From positions 156,860 to 220,859 of the forward strand of contig JBGMEA010000008.1 in the NCBI GenBank assembly GCA_041447245.1: a stretch of 64,000 nucleotides of DNA. Reading direction: 5' to 3'. Positions within the stretch are counted from its first letter, which is position 1. Each line of letters starts with the position of its first letter. Below are positions 16,595 through 23,826 of the stretch, piece by piece. Below the pieces are notes generated by a model that worked only from the letters and a program-made list of their open reading frames with translations, had not been told where the DNA came from and did not search any database. The DNA is from JBGMEA01 sp041447245 (GTDB lineage Bacteria > Bacillota > Clostridia > Eubacteriales > Anaerofustaceae). A program made the position numbers and the translations under genes.

Positions 16595-16944
16595 TCGCTC
16601 GCCGCCGACGCGGCGATTATCTAGCGATCAATATCAATCAGAAAAACAATGAAAATCTACTAAACGAAACACACCGCACGGAACGCATTGTATGCGTTCT
16701 CCAAATCGATGCATCGCATTCCGCCACGAACGGGTGGGGCGGTTATCAAGCGTCATTCGCCGAGCGATAGCATGACTCGCACGGTTTTGGTATAAAAATT
16801 CCGAGCAGATTTTGTTTCTGCCGACTTTCACGGTCTGCCGTTCCACTATCTGCCGATGGAATTTTTGTCAAAACCGAAAGGGTGACATGCCGCGAGACGA
16901 ATGAGCGTAAAGCGTTTTGCTGACTTTTGCGCTCAAAAGCCAGT
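16595..16944. repeat. Structured tandem repeat, copy B (350 bp)
   Basis: Second copy, beginning TCGCTC at 16595. Its hairpins occur in the same order: TCGCCGC/GCGGCGA (16599-16616), GAACGCA/TGCGTTC (16681-16699), and the long stem-loop 16780-16877 with AAAAATTCC/GGAATTTTT and CGGTTTTG/CAAAACCG. The closing hairpin is CTGaCTTTT/AAAAGcCAG (16920-16943). Sequence differences from copy A keep the arms paired, for example GAACGCG/CGCGTTC against GAACGCA/TGCGTTC. Confidence 0.85.
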
Positions 16945-17062
16945 TCGCTCTCGGGCGAATGTCCCGAGACTGCCTATCGATCAAATACAAAGAAAAAAAC
17001 AACGAACATCCTAACTGTAAGAATACAGGAAACGCGGGATACGCGTTCCCTGCAGAATATTT
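16945..17062. repeat. Structured tandem repeat, copy C (partial)
   Basis: Third, truncated and more diverged copy. It keeps TCGCTC, a hairpin CTCGGG/CCCGAG, the core CTATCGATCAAATAC and the GGAAACGCG/CGCGTTCCC hairpin (17028-17050). It stops before the long stem-loop, shortly before the terminator of the MFS gene. Confidence 0.75.
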
Positions 17063-17072
17063 GCAAAAAATA

Positions 17073-17098
17073 AAAAAGCGCATCATCATGCGCTTTTT
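17073..17098. terminator. Terminator of the Bcr/CflA-type MFS gene
   Basis: AAAAAGCGCAT and ATGCGCTTTTT form a stem around CATC, close behind the minus-strand stop codon at 17106. It could act in both directions. Confidence 0.85.
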
Positions 17099-17105
17099 GC
17101 TATTC

Positions 17106-18353
17106 TTATTCTTCGCTGCAAATCGGAAACTCTTTCAGCCCTTTGCAGGGAACGGAAGATTTCATAAAGAGAATCCACATCACAAGTGAAATCGCCGAAA
17201 ATACGGTAATCATTCCGCCGAGCCCGATGATCGTGTTGCTCCATGGAATGGAAGCAATCGACATTCCGACGCTGCCCAATACGGTAAATAACGTGTTGAT
17301 GATCGATGCAGTGGAACCCGCATCTCCTTCCTGCTGGTCAAGCAACAGGTTGCTGCTGAACGGTCGCATGACCGCTCCCGCCAACGACATCAGCGCAAAA
17401 GATATCCAGAATAAAATCGGAAGAATCGTCCCAATGGCGATCACGAGCACCCCGCTTACGGCAGACACGATCAATACGCCAGACGCGAAGACTTTTTTGT
17501 TGGTATTCGTAAAGAATTTAATATAAACAAACGGACCGAGTATGGAGAGCACGGCGTTGGCAGCGAAATAATAACTATAAACCTGTGCGCTCAATCCGAA
17601 GAAATCCTGATAGATATAGGATGACACTGCCAGATATCCCATAAACGGAATCGAACTCAGAGAAAAAACCAATGCGGGAATAATGAAACTTTTGTTCTTT
17701 CCGACGACAAACAGCCTTCCGATTGATCCGAGAATACTTCCCCTGAACCGTTCTCCTTCCTTGAGTGTATCCTGAAAGAGAATGGCGAATACGAGATTGA
17801 TCACACTGATTGCGGCCAGTGTCCAGAAAATGCCTCTCCAGGTCGAAAATTTTAAAATAAATCCGCCGATCACGGGAGCAAGCATCGGTGCCAATCCGCC
17901 GATTGCCTGGCAGATTGCCAAAATGGATTCTCTTGTTTTGCCGGAATAGCAGTCCTTGATGATCGCCATGGAGACGGAAGTGATTCCTCCCGCACCGAGA
18001 GCCTGGCAGATTCTCGTTACGATCAGCAAATAAATATCACCTGCTAATGCAGCCGAAATACTGGAAGCCATATAAATGATACTGCCGATCAGCAAAACGG
18101 GTCTCCTGCCGAATTTATCGCTCAACGGACCCCAAAAGAGAATGCCGACAGCATAAAACAGAAAGAAGCCGCTTAGTGTCAGATTGGTAATAGAAGTGCT
18201 GCTGTTGAAATACGTATTCATCGTCGGCAGTGCCGGCAGATACATGTCGGTTGAAAGCGGGATAAACATATTCATCAAGGCGATGAATGCGATCAGTCCT
18301 TTTTTTCCGAGAATTTTTTGATTGTTTGGTGCATTGTGGAGTGCATTGGTCAT
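17106..18353 (-). CDS. MFS drug-efflux transporter (Bcr/CflA family)
   Basis: This 415-residue protein has twelve predicted membrane segments. STDMYLPALPTMNTYF near 35-50 is the signature of the Bcr/CflA drug:H+ antiporter family, followed by motif A GPLSDKFGRRPVLLIG near 76-91. RICQALGAGG lies in TM4. Such proteins export chloramphenicol, bicyclomycin or other compounds, but the substrate is not readable. The gene stands alone and has a perfect sigma-A promoter with an inverted repeat just downstream of the -10 box, so a dimeric repressor probably controls it. No repressor gene is adjacent. Confidence 0.9.
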   Translation of the reverse strand: MTNALHNAPNNQKILGKKGLIAFIALMNMFIPLSTDMYLPALPTMNTYFNSSTSITNLTLSGFFLFYAVGILFWGPLSDKFGRRPVLLIGSIIYMASSISAALAGDIYLLIVTRICQALGAGGITSVSMAIIKDCYSGKTRESILAICQAIGGLAPMLAPVIGGFILKFSTWRGIFWTLAAISVINLVFAILFQDTLKEGERFRGSILGSIGRLFVVGKNKSFIIPALVFSLSSIPFMGYLAVSSYIYQDFFGLSAQVYSYYFAANAVLSILGPFVYIKFFTNTNKKVFASGVLIVSAVSGVLVIAIGTILPILFWISFALMSLAGAVMRPFSSNLLLDQQEGDAGSTASIINTLFTVLGSVGMSIASIPWSNTIIGLGGMITVFSAISLVMWILFMKSSVPCKGLKEFPICSEE

Positions 18354-18424
18354 ATCGTCCCCCCGAATAATAATTTGATGTAATTGTTTCTTCCGTCTTT
18401 GTGATCGGAATCAGGAAAAGAAAA

Positions 18425-18446
18425 AATACTTAATCGGTTAAGTATT
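18425..18446. promoter_or_regulatory. Operator-like palindrome at the MFS promoter
   Basis: Arms AATACTTAA and TTAAGTATT flank a four-base spacer. The dyad lies 13 nt downstream of the -10 box and covers the expected start of transcription. The position fits a MarR- or TetR-type repressor. Confidence 0.7.
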
Positions 18447-18458
18447 ATCATTGAGCTT

Positions 18459-18487
18459 ATTATAGTAAGTTATCATGGGATTGTCAA
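18459..18487 (-). promoter_or_regulatory. Sigma-A promoter of the MFS drug-efflux gene
   Basis: On the minus strand, TTGACA (18487-18482) and TATAAT (18464-18459) are separated by exactly 17 nt, a full consensus match. Such a strong promoter is normally kept silent by a repressor, consistent with the palindrome beside it. Confidence 0.85.
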
Positions 18488-18547
18488 GAACGGAGCGACT
18501 CGATTTGTAAATTTAATAGATTGATTTCGAGATCAAATCCTAATCCG

Positions 18548-18588
18548 ATCAAAAAAAGCGAGGACTTATTGTCAACGCTTTTTTTGAT
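18548..18588. terminator. Bidirectional terminator between the MFS promoter and metA
   Basis: A 13-bp perfect stem, ATCAAAAAAAGCG (18548-18560) with CGCTTTTTTTGAT (18576-18588). It lies about 90 nt past the metA stop on the minus strand. The space 18589-18677 holds nothing I recognise. Confidence 0.8.
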
Positions 18589-18677
18589 ATTGTGCAACAT
18601 AATCGGCATCCATTGATTTCTCTGCTCGCCGTCTGGTTATGGATTCCTACAGTGTTCTTCTAAGGGATAGGTTGCCT

Positions 18678-19595
18678 TTACGATATTTTTCCCAGATCGT
18701 AAGGAGTTTCTTGATAAACATAATAATTCAGCCAGTTGGTATAGAGCAAGGTTGCATGCGAACGCCAGGTGACAGAAGGCTTTTGGTTCGGATCATTCCC
18801 CGGGAAATAATGTTCGGGCAGCGCGATCTGTTTTCCCGCAAGCACATCCCGTGCATACTCGTTTGCAAGCGTGTCTGCTTCATATTCGGGGTGCCCCAGC
18901 ACAAAAATCTGTCTTCCTTCCGATCCCGAGACGACATAGACCCCTGCTTCATCCGAGGCGGAAAGAAGCTGCAGACGCCCGTTTTGCCCGACATCCTCCG
19001 CCCGCACTTCCGTATGTCTCGAGTGAGGAGCAAAAAACAAATCGTCATAACCGCGAAACAGCGGTTGATTCGGCATCAGCACTTTGTGTGCGAAGATGCC
19101 GAACTTCTTTTTCGGAAGCGGGTGTTTCGGAACATCATACAGATGGTACAATCCTGCCTGTGCTCCCCAGCAGATATAAAGCGTCGAGAACACATGCGTT
19201 TTCGTCCAGTCCATGATCTCACACAGCTCCTGCCAATATTCCACCTCTTCGAATGCAAGGGTTTCGACCGGAGCTCCAGTGATAATGAAGCCGTCGTACT
19301 TCCGATCCCTGATCTCTTCGAACCGCTTATAAAAGGTGTTCAGATATTCTTCCGATGTATTTTTCGATTCATAAGTCGCCGTATGGATCAGATCGATTTC
19401 GATCTGCAGCGGTGTGTTGGATAGGCATCGCAGCAGACTGGTTTCCGCGGAAGATTTCTGCGGCATTAGATTCAGAATCCCTAGCCGCAATGCTCGGATA
19501 TCCTGATGCTCGGCTCGATCGTTTGTCATCACAAAGATGTTTTCCTGCTCCAGCACTGCTTTTGCTGGCAGTGCGTCTGATATTTTTACGGGCAT
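18678..19595 (-). CDS. metA: Homoserine O-acetyltransferase (MetA family)
   Basis: This 305-residue MetA-family acyltransferase activates homoserine for methionine synthesis. The catalytic Cys142 lies in YICWGAQAGLYH. The catalytic His is in FAPHSRHTEVR and the Glu in LGHPEYEADTL. Residue 111 is Glu (in GAPVE); in this family Glu at 111 goes with acetyl-CoA use and Gly with succinyl-CoA. An acetyltransferase therefore fits best, matching the O-acetylhomoserine sulfhydrylase gene just upstream (30 nt gap, same operon). Product and context agree on the direct sulfhydrylation route. Confidence 0.95.
   Translation of the reverse strand: MPVKISDALPAKAVLEQENIFVMTNDRAEHQDIRALRLGILNLMPQKSSAETSLLRCLSNTPLQIEIDLIHTATYESKNTSEEYLNTFYKRFEEIRDRKYDGFIITGAPVETLAFEEVEYWQELCEIMDWTKTHVFSTLYICWGAQAGLYHLYDVPKHPLPKKKFGIFAHKVLMPNQPLFRGYDDLFFAPHSRHTEVRAEDVGQNGRLQLLSASDEAGVYVVSGSEGRQIFVLGHPEYEADTLANEYARDVLAGKQIALPEHYFPGNDPNQKPSVTWRSHATLLYTNWLNYYVYQETPYDLGKIS
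18795..18808. promoter_or_regulatory. Noc-box-like palindrome inside metA, 13/14
   Basis: ATTCCCCGGGAAAT differs in one base from ATTTCCCGGGAAAT. It lies inside the metA coding region, where Noc boxes can also occur in Bacillus. Confidence 0.3.
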
Positions 19596-19625
19596 AGTTC
19601 CTCCAAATCATGAATTTTTTTCTGT

Positions 19626-20915
19626 TTATCCTTCGAAAGCCTGATCCAAATCTTCCAACAGATCATCGATATGCTCCGTCCCGATGGAAAGACGGATCGA
19701 GTTCGGTTTGATTCCGGACGCGGCCAGTTCCGCTTCGTTCATCTGAGAATGGGTCGTGCTTGCGGGGTGGATGACCAGCGATTTCACATCGGCCACATTC
19801 GCAAGCAGCGAAAATATCTGCAGTCTGTCGATAAATTCCTGCGCCTCTTTTGCACCACCCTTGATTTCGAATGTGAATATCGATCCTGCTCCATTCGGAA
19901 AGTACCGATCGTACAATTCCCGATATCCGTTTTCGGGTAAAGAGGGGTGATTCACCTTGTTCACTTTCGGATGTTTCTTTAAAAAATCGATTACTTTCAG
20001 CGTGTTTTCGACATGTCGCTCCACTCGCAGGGATAAAGTCTCCAATCCCTGCAGAAACAGGAACGAGTGAAACGGACTGAGCGCCGCGCCGGTATCTCTC
20101 AGGAGTGTGACACGTGTTTTTAATATATAAGCCGCCGCTCCGGCCGCTTCGGTAAAGGTCACCCCGTGGTAACTGGCGTTCGGCTCGGTCAGCTGCGGAA
20201 ATTTTCCCGAGGCGTTCCAGTCGAATTTGCCACCGTCCACAATCACGCCTCCGATAGCGGTTCCGTGTCCCCCGATAAATTTCGTTGCGGAATGCACCAC
20301 GATGTCCGCGCCGTGTTCAATCGGTCTGAGCAGATACGGTGTCGTGAAGGTATTGTCAATAATCAGAGGAATCCCGTGGTTGTGAGCGATTTGCGCAATT
20401 TCTTCGATGTCGATCAGATTGCTGTTCGGGTTGCCGAGGCTTTCGATGAAAATGAGTTTTGTGTTCGAGCGGATTGCTTCTTCGAAACTGCCTTCCCGAT
20501 CAGGGTCTGCAAACGTCGTTGTAATCCCGTATTGGGGAAGTGTATGTTCAAACAGGTTGTAGGTTCCGCCGTATACGGTGGATGCAGACACAATATGATC
20601 TCCGGCTCCTGTGATGTTGAGCACTGCGTAGGTTATGGCTGCGGAACCCGATGCGAGTGCCAGCGCGCCCACGCCTCCTTCCAGTGCGTTGATGCGAATC
20701 TCAAACGCATCGCTTGTCGGGTTCATAATACGAGTATAAATGTTTCCACCTTCAGACAGCCCAAACCTTGCGGCAGCCTGCGCGGAGTTTTCGAATACAT
20801 AGGAAGTCGTCATGTAAATCGGCACCGCGCGCGCGTCGGTTGCGCTGTCCGGGGTTTCCTGACCCGCATGGAGCTGCAGGGTTTCGAATCGATAAGAATT
20901 GGTTCTTTCTTTCAT
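19626..20915 (-). CDS. metY: O-acetylhomoserine sulfhydrylase (PLP enzyme)
   Basis: This 429-residue PLP-dependent enzyme makes homocysteine from O-acetylhomoserine and sulfide. The N-terminus FETLQLHAGQ is typical. YTRIMNPTSDAFE lies near 61-73, and the PLP lysine is in VHSATKFIGGHGT near 205. The C-terminus has SIRLSIGTEHIDDLLEDLDQA. Length matches the MetY group rather than the shorter cystathionine enzymes. ATG 20915 is chosen because GGAGAG lies 6 nt upstream; in-frame upstream codons belong to the leader. It is first in the metY-metA operon, which is headed by a short Cys-rich leader peptide. Confidence 0.95.
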   Translation of the reverse strand: MKERTNSYRFETLQLHAGQETPDSATDARAVPIYMTTSYVFENSAQAAARFGLSEGGNIYTRIMNPTSDAFEIRINALEGGVGALALASGSAAITYAVLNITGAGDHIVSASTVYGGTYNLFEHTLPQYGITTTFADPDREGSFEEAIRSNTKLIFIESLGNPNSNLIDIEEIAQIAHNHGIPLIIDNTFTTPYLLRPIEHGADIVVHSATKFIGGHGTAIGGVIVDGGKFDWNASGKFPQLTEPNASYHGVTFTEAAGAAAYILKTRVTLLRDTGAALSPFHSFLFLQGLETLSLRVERHVENTLKVIDFLKKHPKVNKVNHPSLPENGYRELYDRYFPNGAGSIFTFEIKGGAKEAQEFIDRLQIFSLLANVADVKSLVIHPASTTHSQMNEAELAASGIKPNSIRLSIGTEHIDDLLEDLDQAFEG

Positions 20916-20961
20916 TGTGATCTCTCCTTTTTTCATTTTGGTTTTCGGTTTCATCTCCGAA

Positions 20962-21012
20962 TCACATGCGGTCTTTGGATGCACAACATCGTCGGTATCG
21001 GTAGAAATACAT
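20962..21012 (-). CDS. 16-residue Cys-Cys leader peptide upstream of metY
   Basis: A short ORF, MYFYRYRRCCASKDRM, starts at ATG 21012 with AGGAG 7 nt upstream. It ends 46 nt before the metY start. It lies inside the transcript made from the promoter at 21070-21098. The adjacent Cys codons and its place ahead of a sulfur-assimilation operon fit a leader peptide that senses charged tRNA-Cys by ribosome stalling. I see no strong terminator between it and metY, so control might act on metY translation. No S-box or T-box is present here. Confidence 0.6.
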   Translation of the reverse strand: MYFYRYRRCCASKDRM

Positions 21013-21069
21013 GGCGATTCTCCTAAATATTATAAATCATATAGACATAGTATGATATTGATTGCTGAT

Positions 21070-21098
21070 ATCATATCATTCTGCTATGCAATTGTCAA
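21070..21098 (-). promoter_or_regulatory. Sigma-A promoter of the metY-metA operon
   Basis: TTGACA (21098-21093) and TATGAT (21075-21070) with a 17-nt spacer on the minus strand. The leader peptide start is about 58 nt downstream of the -10 box. Confidence 0.75.
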
Positions 21099-21188
21099 TC
21101 GAAACTGACATTTTTGTCTGTAAATCATATTGATTCGCCAAACAGCTGCCGATTGCCAAATAAACTGAATAGATCAAAGGAGAACCCT

Positions 21189-21450
21189 ATGGATCAAATA
21201 ATGCTGAACAAATCATACATCACTCCTCATCCGCTGCGAATACAGGACTGCTATGTGGACTTTGTAAAAAAAATGAGCCGCTTTTCTCTTTCTTGATGCA
21301 CCGATCCCCGAGTTGCTTCGTGAGCTTGATCCGGCGCGGGTCGCAAAAGATGCGAACGGTTCCGAGACTCTGAAGTTTGCAAAAGAAATCATGCAATTCT
21401 ATGAGTTACTTCAAGTTAGAGGACAGAATATTTTTTTGTTGTTGATATAA
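21189..21450 (+). pseudogene. Frameshifted small ORF of unknown family
   Basis: ATG 21189 follows AAAGGAG at good spacing and reads DQIMLNKSYITPHPLRIQDC to FVKKMSRF, then stops at 21296. The +1 frame continues from LFLDAPIPELLRELDPARVA to a TAA at 21448. Removing one T from the T4 run near 21282 joins the two into one protein of about 86 residues that reads smoothly across the join. I do not recognise the family. It is either a decaying gene or one with a base-calling error. Confidence 0.45.
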
Positions 21451-21486
21451 AAATTTTAATGCGCTAAAGTAGAGTTTACAAAAAAT

Positions 21487-21521
21487 GGCATCAAAAGCGA
21501 GGATTAAAATTCTTTGATGCC
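21487..21521. promoter_or_regulatory. Inverted repeat ahead of the AraC/ABC operon
   Basis: GGCATCAAA (21487-21495) and TTTGATGCC (21513-21521) form 9-bp arms separated by 17 nt, ending 27 nt before the araC-type ATG. It could be an operator for the encoded regulator or an RNA hairpin in the leader. There is no T-run, so it is not a terminator. Confidence 0.5.
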
Positions 21522-21548
21522 GTATGATGTTCGCAGGAAGGTGAAGGA

Positions 21549-22415
21549 ATGGAATGGCTGAAGAATCTGAGCAAAGCCGTTGAATACATCGAAAAGAATT
21601 TAGCCGGTGAGATTTCTTATGAGGAAGCCGCTAAAATCGCGTGTTGTTCCACCTACTATTTTCAGCGGGTGTTTTCCTACGTGGCCGGCATTCCGCTATC
21701 TGAATATATCCGGCGCAGGAGAATGACGCAGGCGGCATTTGAATTGCAGACGACAAACATCAGAGTGCTTGATGTGGCACTCAAATACGGCTACACTTCG
21801 CCTACCTCCTTCAACCGGGCATTTCAGAGCGTGCATGGGATTTCCCCAATTTCCGCAAAAGCGCAGGGAAGCGTATTTAGTGCTTACCCACCCATTCGGT
21901 TTTCAGTCAAAATTACGGGAGGTAATGTTATGAGCTATCGGGTCGAAGAAAAAGAAGCCATGCGCATTGTAGGCATCCGTATTCCTCTGACGATGGATAT
22001 GGAAGAAAACAAAAAAAGCGTCCCGCCTTTCTGGGAAAAAGTATTAAAAAGCAGCAAGTTCCATGAAATCTGCCATCTGGCAAACCGGTCCCCGAAAGGC
22101 GTGCTGGGAATTACCGCATGTCAAAGCCCCCACGAAATTTATTATTACATAGCGGTGGCAACCGATAAGCCTGTTCCTAAAGAGATGTTCGAGTATGAAA
22201 TTCCGGCGGCGACATGGGTGATTTTTGAGAGCGACGGATACTTCAAAGAATCCATCCAAAGCATTTTCAGACGTTTTCTTACAGAGTGGCTTCCGTTCTC
22301 GGGCTATACTTACGCAGAACTGCCGGATATTGAAGTTTATCCGATCAGCGAGGAACGCCCGAGAGCCGGACACTCCGAAGTTTGGATTGCGCTAAAAAAA
22401 GAAAAGGAGAATTAA
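21549..22415 (+). CDS. AraC-family regulator with GyrI-like effector domain
   Basis: This 288-residue regulator has the two AraC helix-turn-helix motifs in residues 1-105 (SYEEAAKIACCSTYYFQRVF, then VLDVALKYGYTSPTSFNRAF and HGISPISAKAQG). A GyrI-like effector-binding domain follows (YRVEEKEAMRIVGIRIPLT to the end). This Rob/BmrR-type layout senses hydrophobic or cationic drugs. It is the first gene of a four-gene operon with another GyrI protein and an ABC exporter, so it probably activates that exporter in response to a compound. The ATG follows AAGGTGAAGGA. Confidence 0.92.
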   Translation: MEWLKNLSKAVEYIEKNLAGEISYEEAAKIACCSTYYFQRVFSYVAGIPLSEYIRRRRMTQAAFELQTTNIRVLDVALKYGYTSPTSFNRAFQSVHGISPISAKAQGSVFSAYPPIRFSVKITGGNVMSYRVEEKEAMRIVGIRIPLTMDMEENKKSVPPFWEKVLKSSKFHEICHLANRSPKGVLGITACQSPHEIYYYIAVATDKPVPKEMFEYEIPAATWVIFESDGYFKESIQSIFRRFLTEWLPFSGYTYAELPDIEVYPISEERPRAGHSEVWIALKKEKEN

Positions 22416-22418
22416 ACA

Positions 22419-22874
22419 ATGGATTACCAGATTGAAATTAGAGCCATTGAGCCGGTTCGCGTTGCCTTCCTGCACTACAAAGGAGTTGCAACCGAAGCAA
22501 ATAAGTTTTTTCCCGATGTGTTCAGGTCGATTCAGGGAAGGTCAAACGGTGCGCCGTTTTTCTGCTACTATGTGATGAATGCGGAAACGAAAATCGGCGA
22601 AATGGATTTATGCGTGCCAACCGAGGAAACGCCCATCGGCAACGGAATTGAAATAAAGGAAGTATCTTCTGTCAAGGCTGTATGTGCAACGCATATCGGC
22701 CCGTATGAAACCTTACATTATGCTTATGAAGCGATCAGCCGATATGCCGCGGAGCATAAGCTGCAATTACAGCCGCCGTTCCGTGAGGTTTACGTCAAAG
22801 GCCCCGGAATGTTTTTGAAGGGAAACCCGAGTAAATACATTACAGAAATTCAGTTCCCGATCAGGGAGGATTAA
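22419..22874 (+). CDS. Stand-alone GyrI-like small-molecule-binding protein
   Basis: This 151-residue protein has the GyrI/SRPBCC-like fold of drug-binding domains. It begins YQIEIRAIEPVRVAFLHYKG, has VKAVCATHIGPYETLHYAYE near 85-105 and ends REVYVKGPGMFLKGNPSKYI then TEIQFPI. It has no DNA-binding part. The start lies 3 nt after the AraC stop and 1 nt separates its stop from the ABC ATPase. It may act as a drug-sequestering or hydrolysing partner; cyclopropanoid hydrolases of this fold are known, but the role here is unproven. Confidence 0.85.
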   Translation: MDYQIEIRAIEPVRVAFLHYKGVATEANKFFPDVFRSIQGRSNGAPFFCYYVMNAETKIGEMDLCVPTEETPIGNGIEIKEVSSVKAVCATHIGPYETLHYAYEAISRYAAEHKLQLQPPFREVYVKGPGMFLKGNPSKYITEIQFPIRED

Positions 22875-22875
22875 G

Positions 22876-23826
22876 ATGGCCGCCATCAGTGTCAGGAATT
22901 TAGTGAAAAAGTATAAGAACGGCGTGCAGGCGTTGGACGGTCTTACTCTGACGGTAAACGAAGGCGAAATTTTTTCTCTTCTGGGGCCAAACGGCGCGGG
23001 AAAGTCAACCCTCATTAACGTGCTGACTACCTTCCTGCGGCCTACGTCCGGCAGCGTGATTCTATTCGGAAAAGACGCTGCCCATGAAGCGGATGCAATC
23101 CGCACACAGATTTCCTGCGTGGCACAGCGCACTTCCATTGATTCGCACCTGTCTCTTACGGAAAACATGATGTTTCAAAGCAGGCTTTATCGGGTACCGA
23201 AGCCGGAAGCGCAAGACCGCATGAAATCGTTAATTTCCTGTTTTGGTTTGGAACGATATCTGAAATATCCGGTTTCGTCTTATTCCGGCGGGGTAAAGCG
23301 GCGGCTTGATATTGCGCTTAATATGATGTCGAAGCCAAAAATTCTGTTTTTGGACGAGCCGACCGTCGGCATGGATATTCAATCCCGCATGGCAATGTGG
23401 GATATGGTAAAGAAAATAAGAAACGATTTTGGCACTACGATATTTTTAACAACTCACTATCTGGAGGAAGCCGATCAGCTGAGCGATACCATCTGCATCG
23501 TGAAAAACGGGAAAGAGATAATTCAAGGTTCTCCGAATGCACTAAGGGAATACTTGCGTCAGGATATGCTGAAAATTAACTTTCCGTCAAAAGAAGACGC
23601 TAAAAACTGTTTTGAGCCGTTAAAAAGCGTGATTGAGCTGAACGAATCGGATTTGCGCCATGATAAAATTATCACTGGTCTGAAAAACGGCCATAACGAT
23701 TTGGAAAAAACAGGTCGTTGGCTGTTGGAGCATGATATTCTTTTTCTGGGGATCGAAATTATGCAGCCCACTCTGGAAGACGTTTTTATCAGGCTGACTG
23801 GGGAAGATGCAAAGGAGGTCGGTTGA
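22876..23826 (+). CDS. ABC transporter ATP-binding protein (DrrA-like)
   Basis: This 316-residue ATPase has Walker A GPNGAGKSTLI near 37-47. The Q-loop is near CVAQRTSIDSHLSLTEN and the signature YSGGVKRRLDIAL near 135-147. Walker B is ILFLDEPTVGMD near 156-167 and the H-loop is TTHYLEEADQL near 188. A C-terminal extension of about 90 residues matches the DrrA drug-export group. It powers the ABC-2 permease encoded next, with stop and start overlapping (TGATG). Probable role: export of the drug sensed by the AraC/GyrI regulators. Confidence 0.93.
   Translation: MAAISVRNLVKKYKNGVQALDGLTLTVNEGEIFSLLGPNGAGKSTLINVLTTFLRPTSGSVILFGKDAAHEADAIRTQISCVAQRTSIDSHLSLTENMMFQSRLYRVPKPEAQDRMKSLISCFGLERYLKYPVSSYSGGVKRRLDIALNMMSKPKILFLDEPTVGMDIQSRMAMWDMVKKIRNDFGTTIFLTTHYLEEADQLSDTICIVKNGKEIIQGSPNALREYLRQDMLKINFPSKEDAKNCFEPLKSVIELNESDLRHDKIITGLKNGHNDLEKTGRWLLEHDILFLGIEIMQPTLEDVFIRLTGEDAKEVG

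Noticed and set aside
16220..17062. CRISPR array
   Set aside because: The units are about 350 bp, there are only two and a half of them, there are no short spacers and no cas genes.
20916..21092. S-box or T-box in the metY leader
   Set aside because: Neither the GGTGGTACCGCGG T-box core nor a recognisable SAM riboswitch core occurs. The leader is short and holds only the small ORF.
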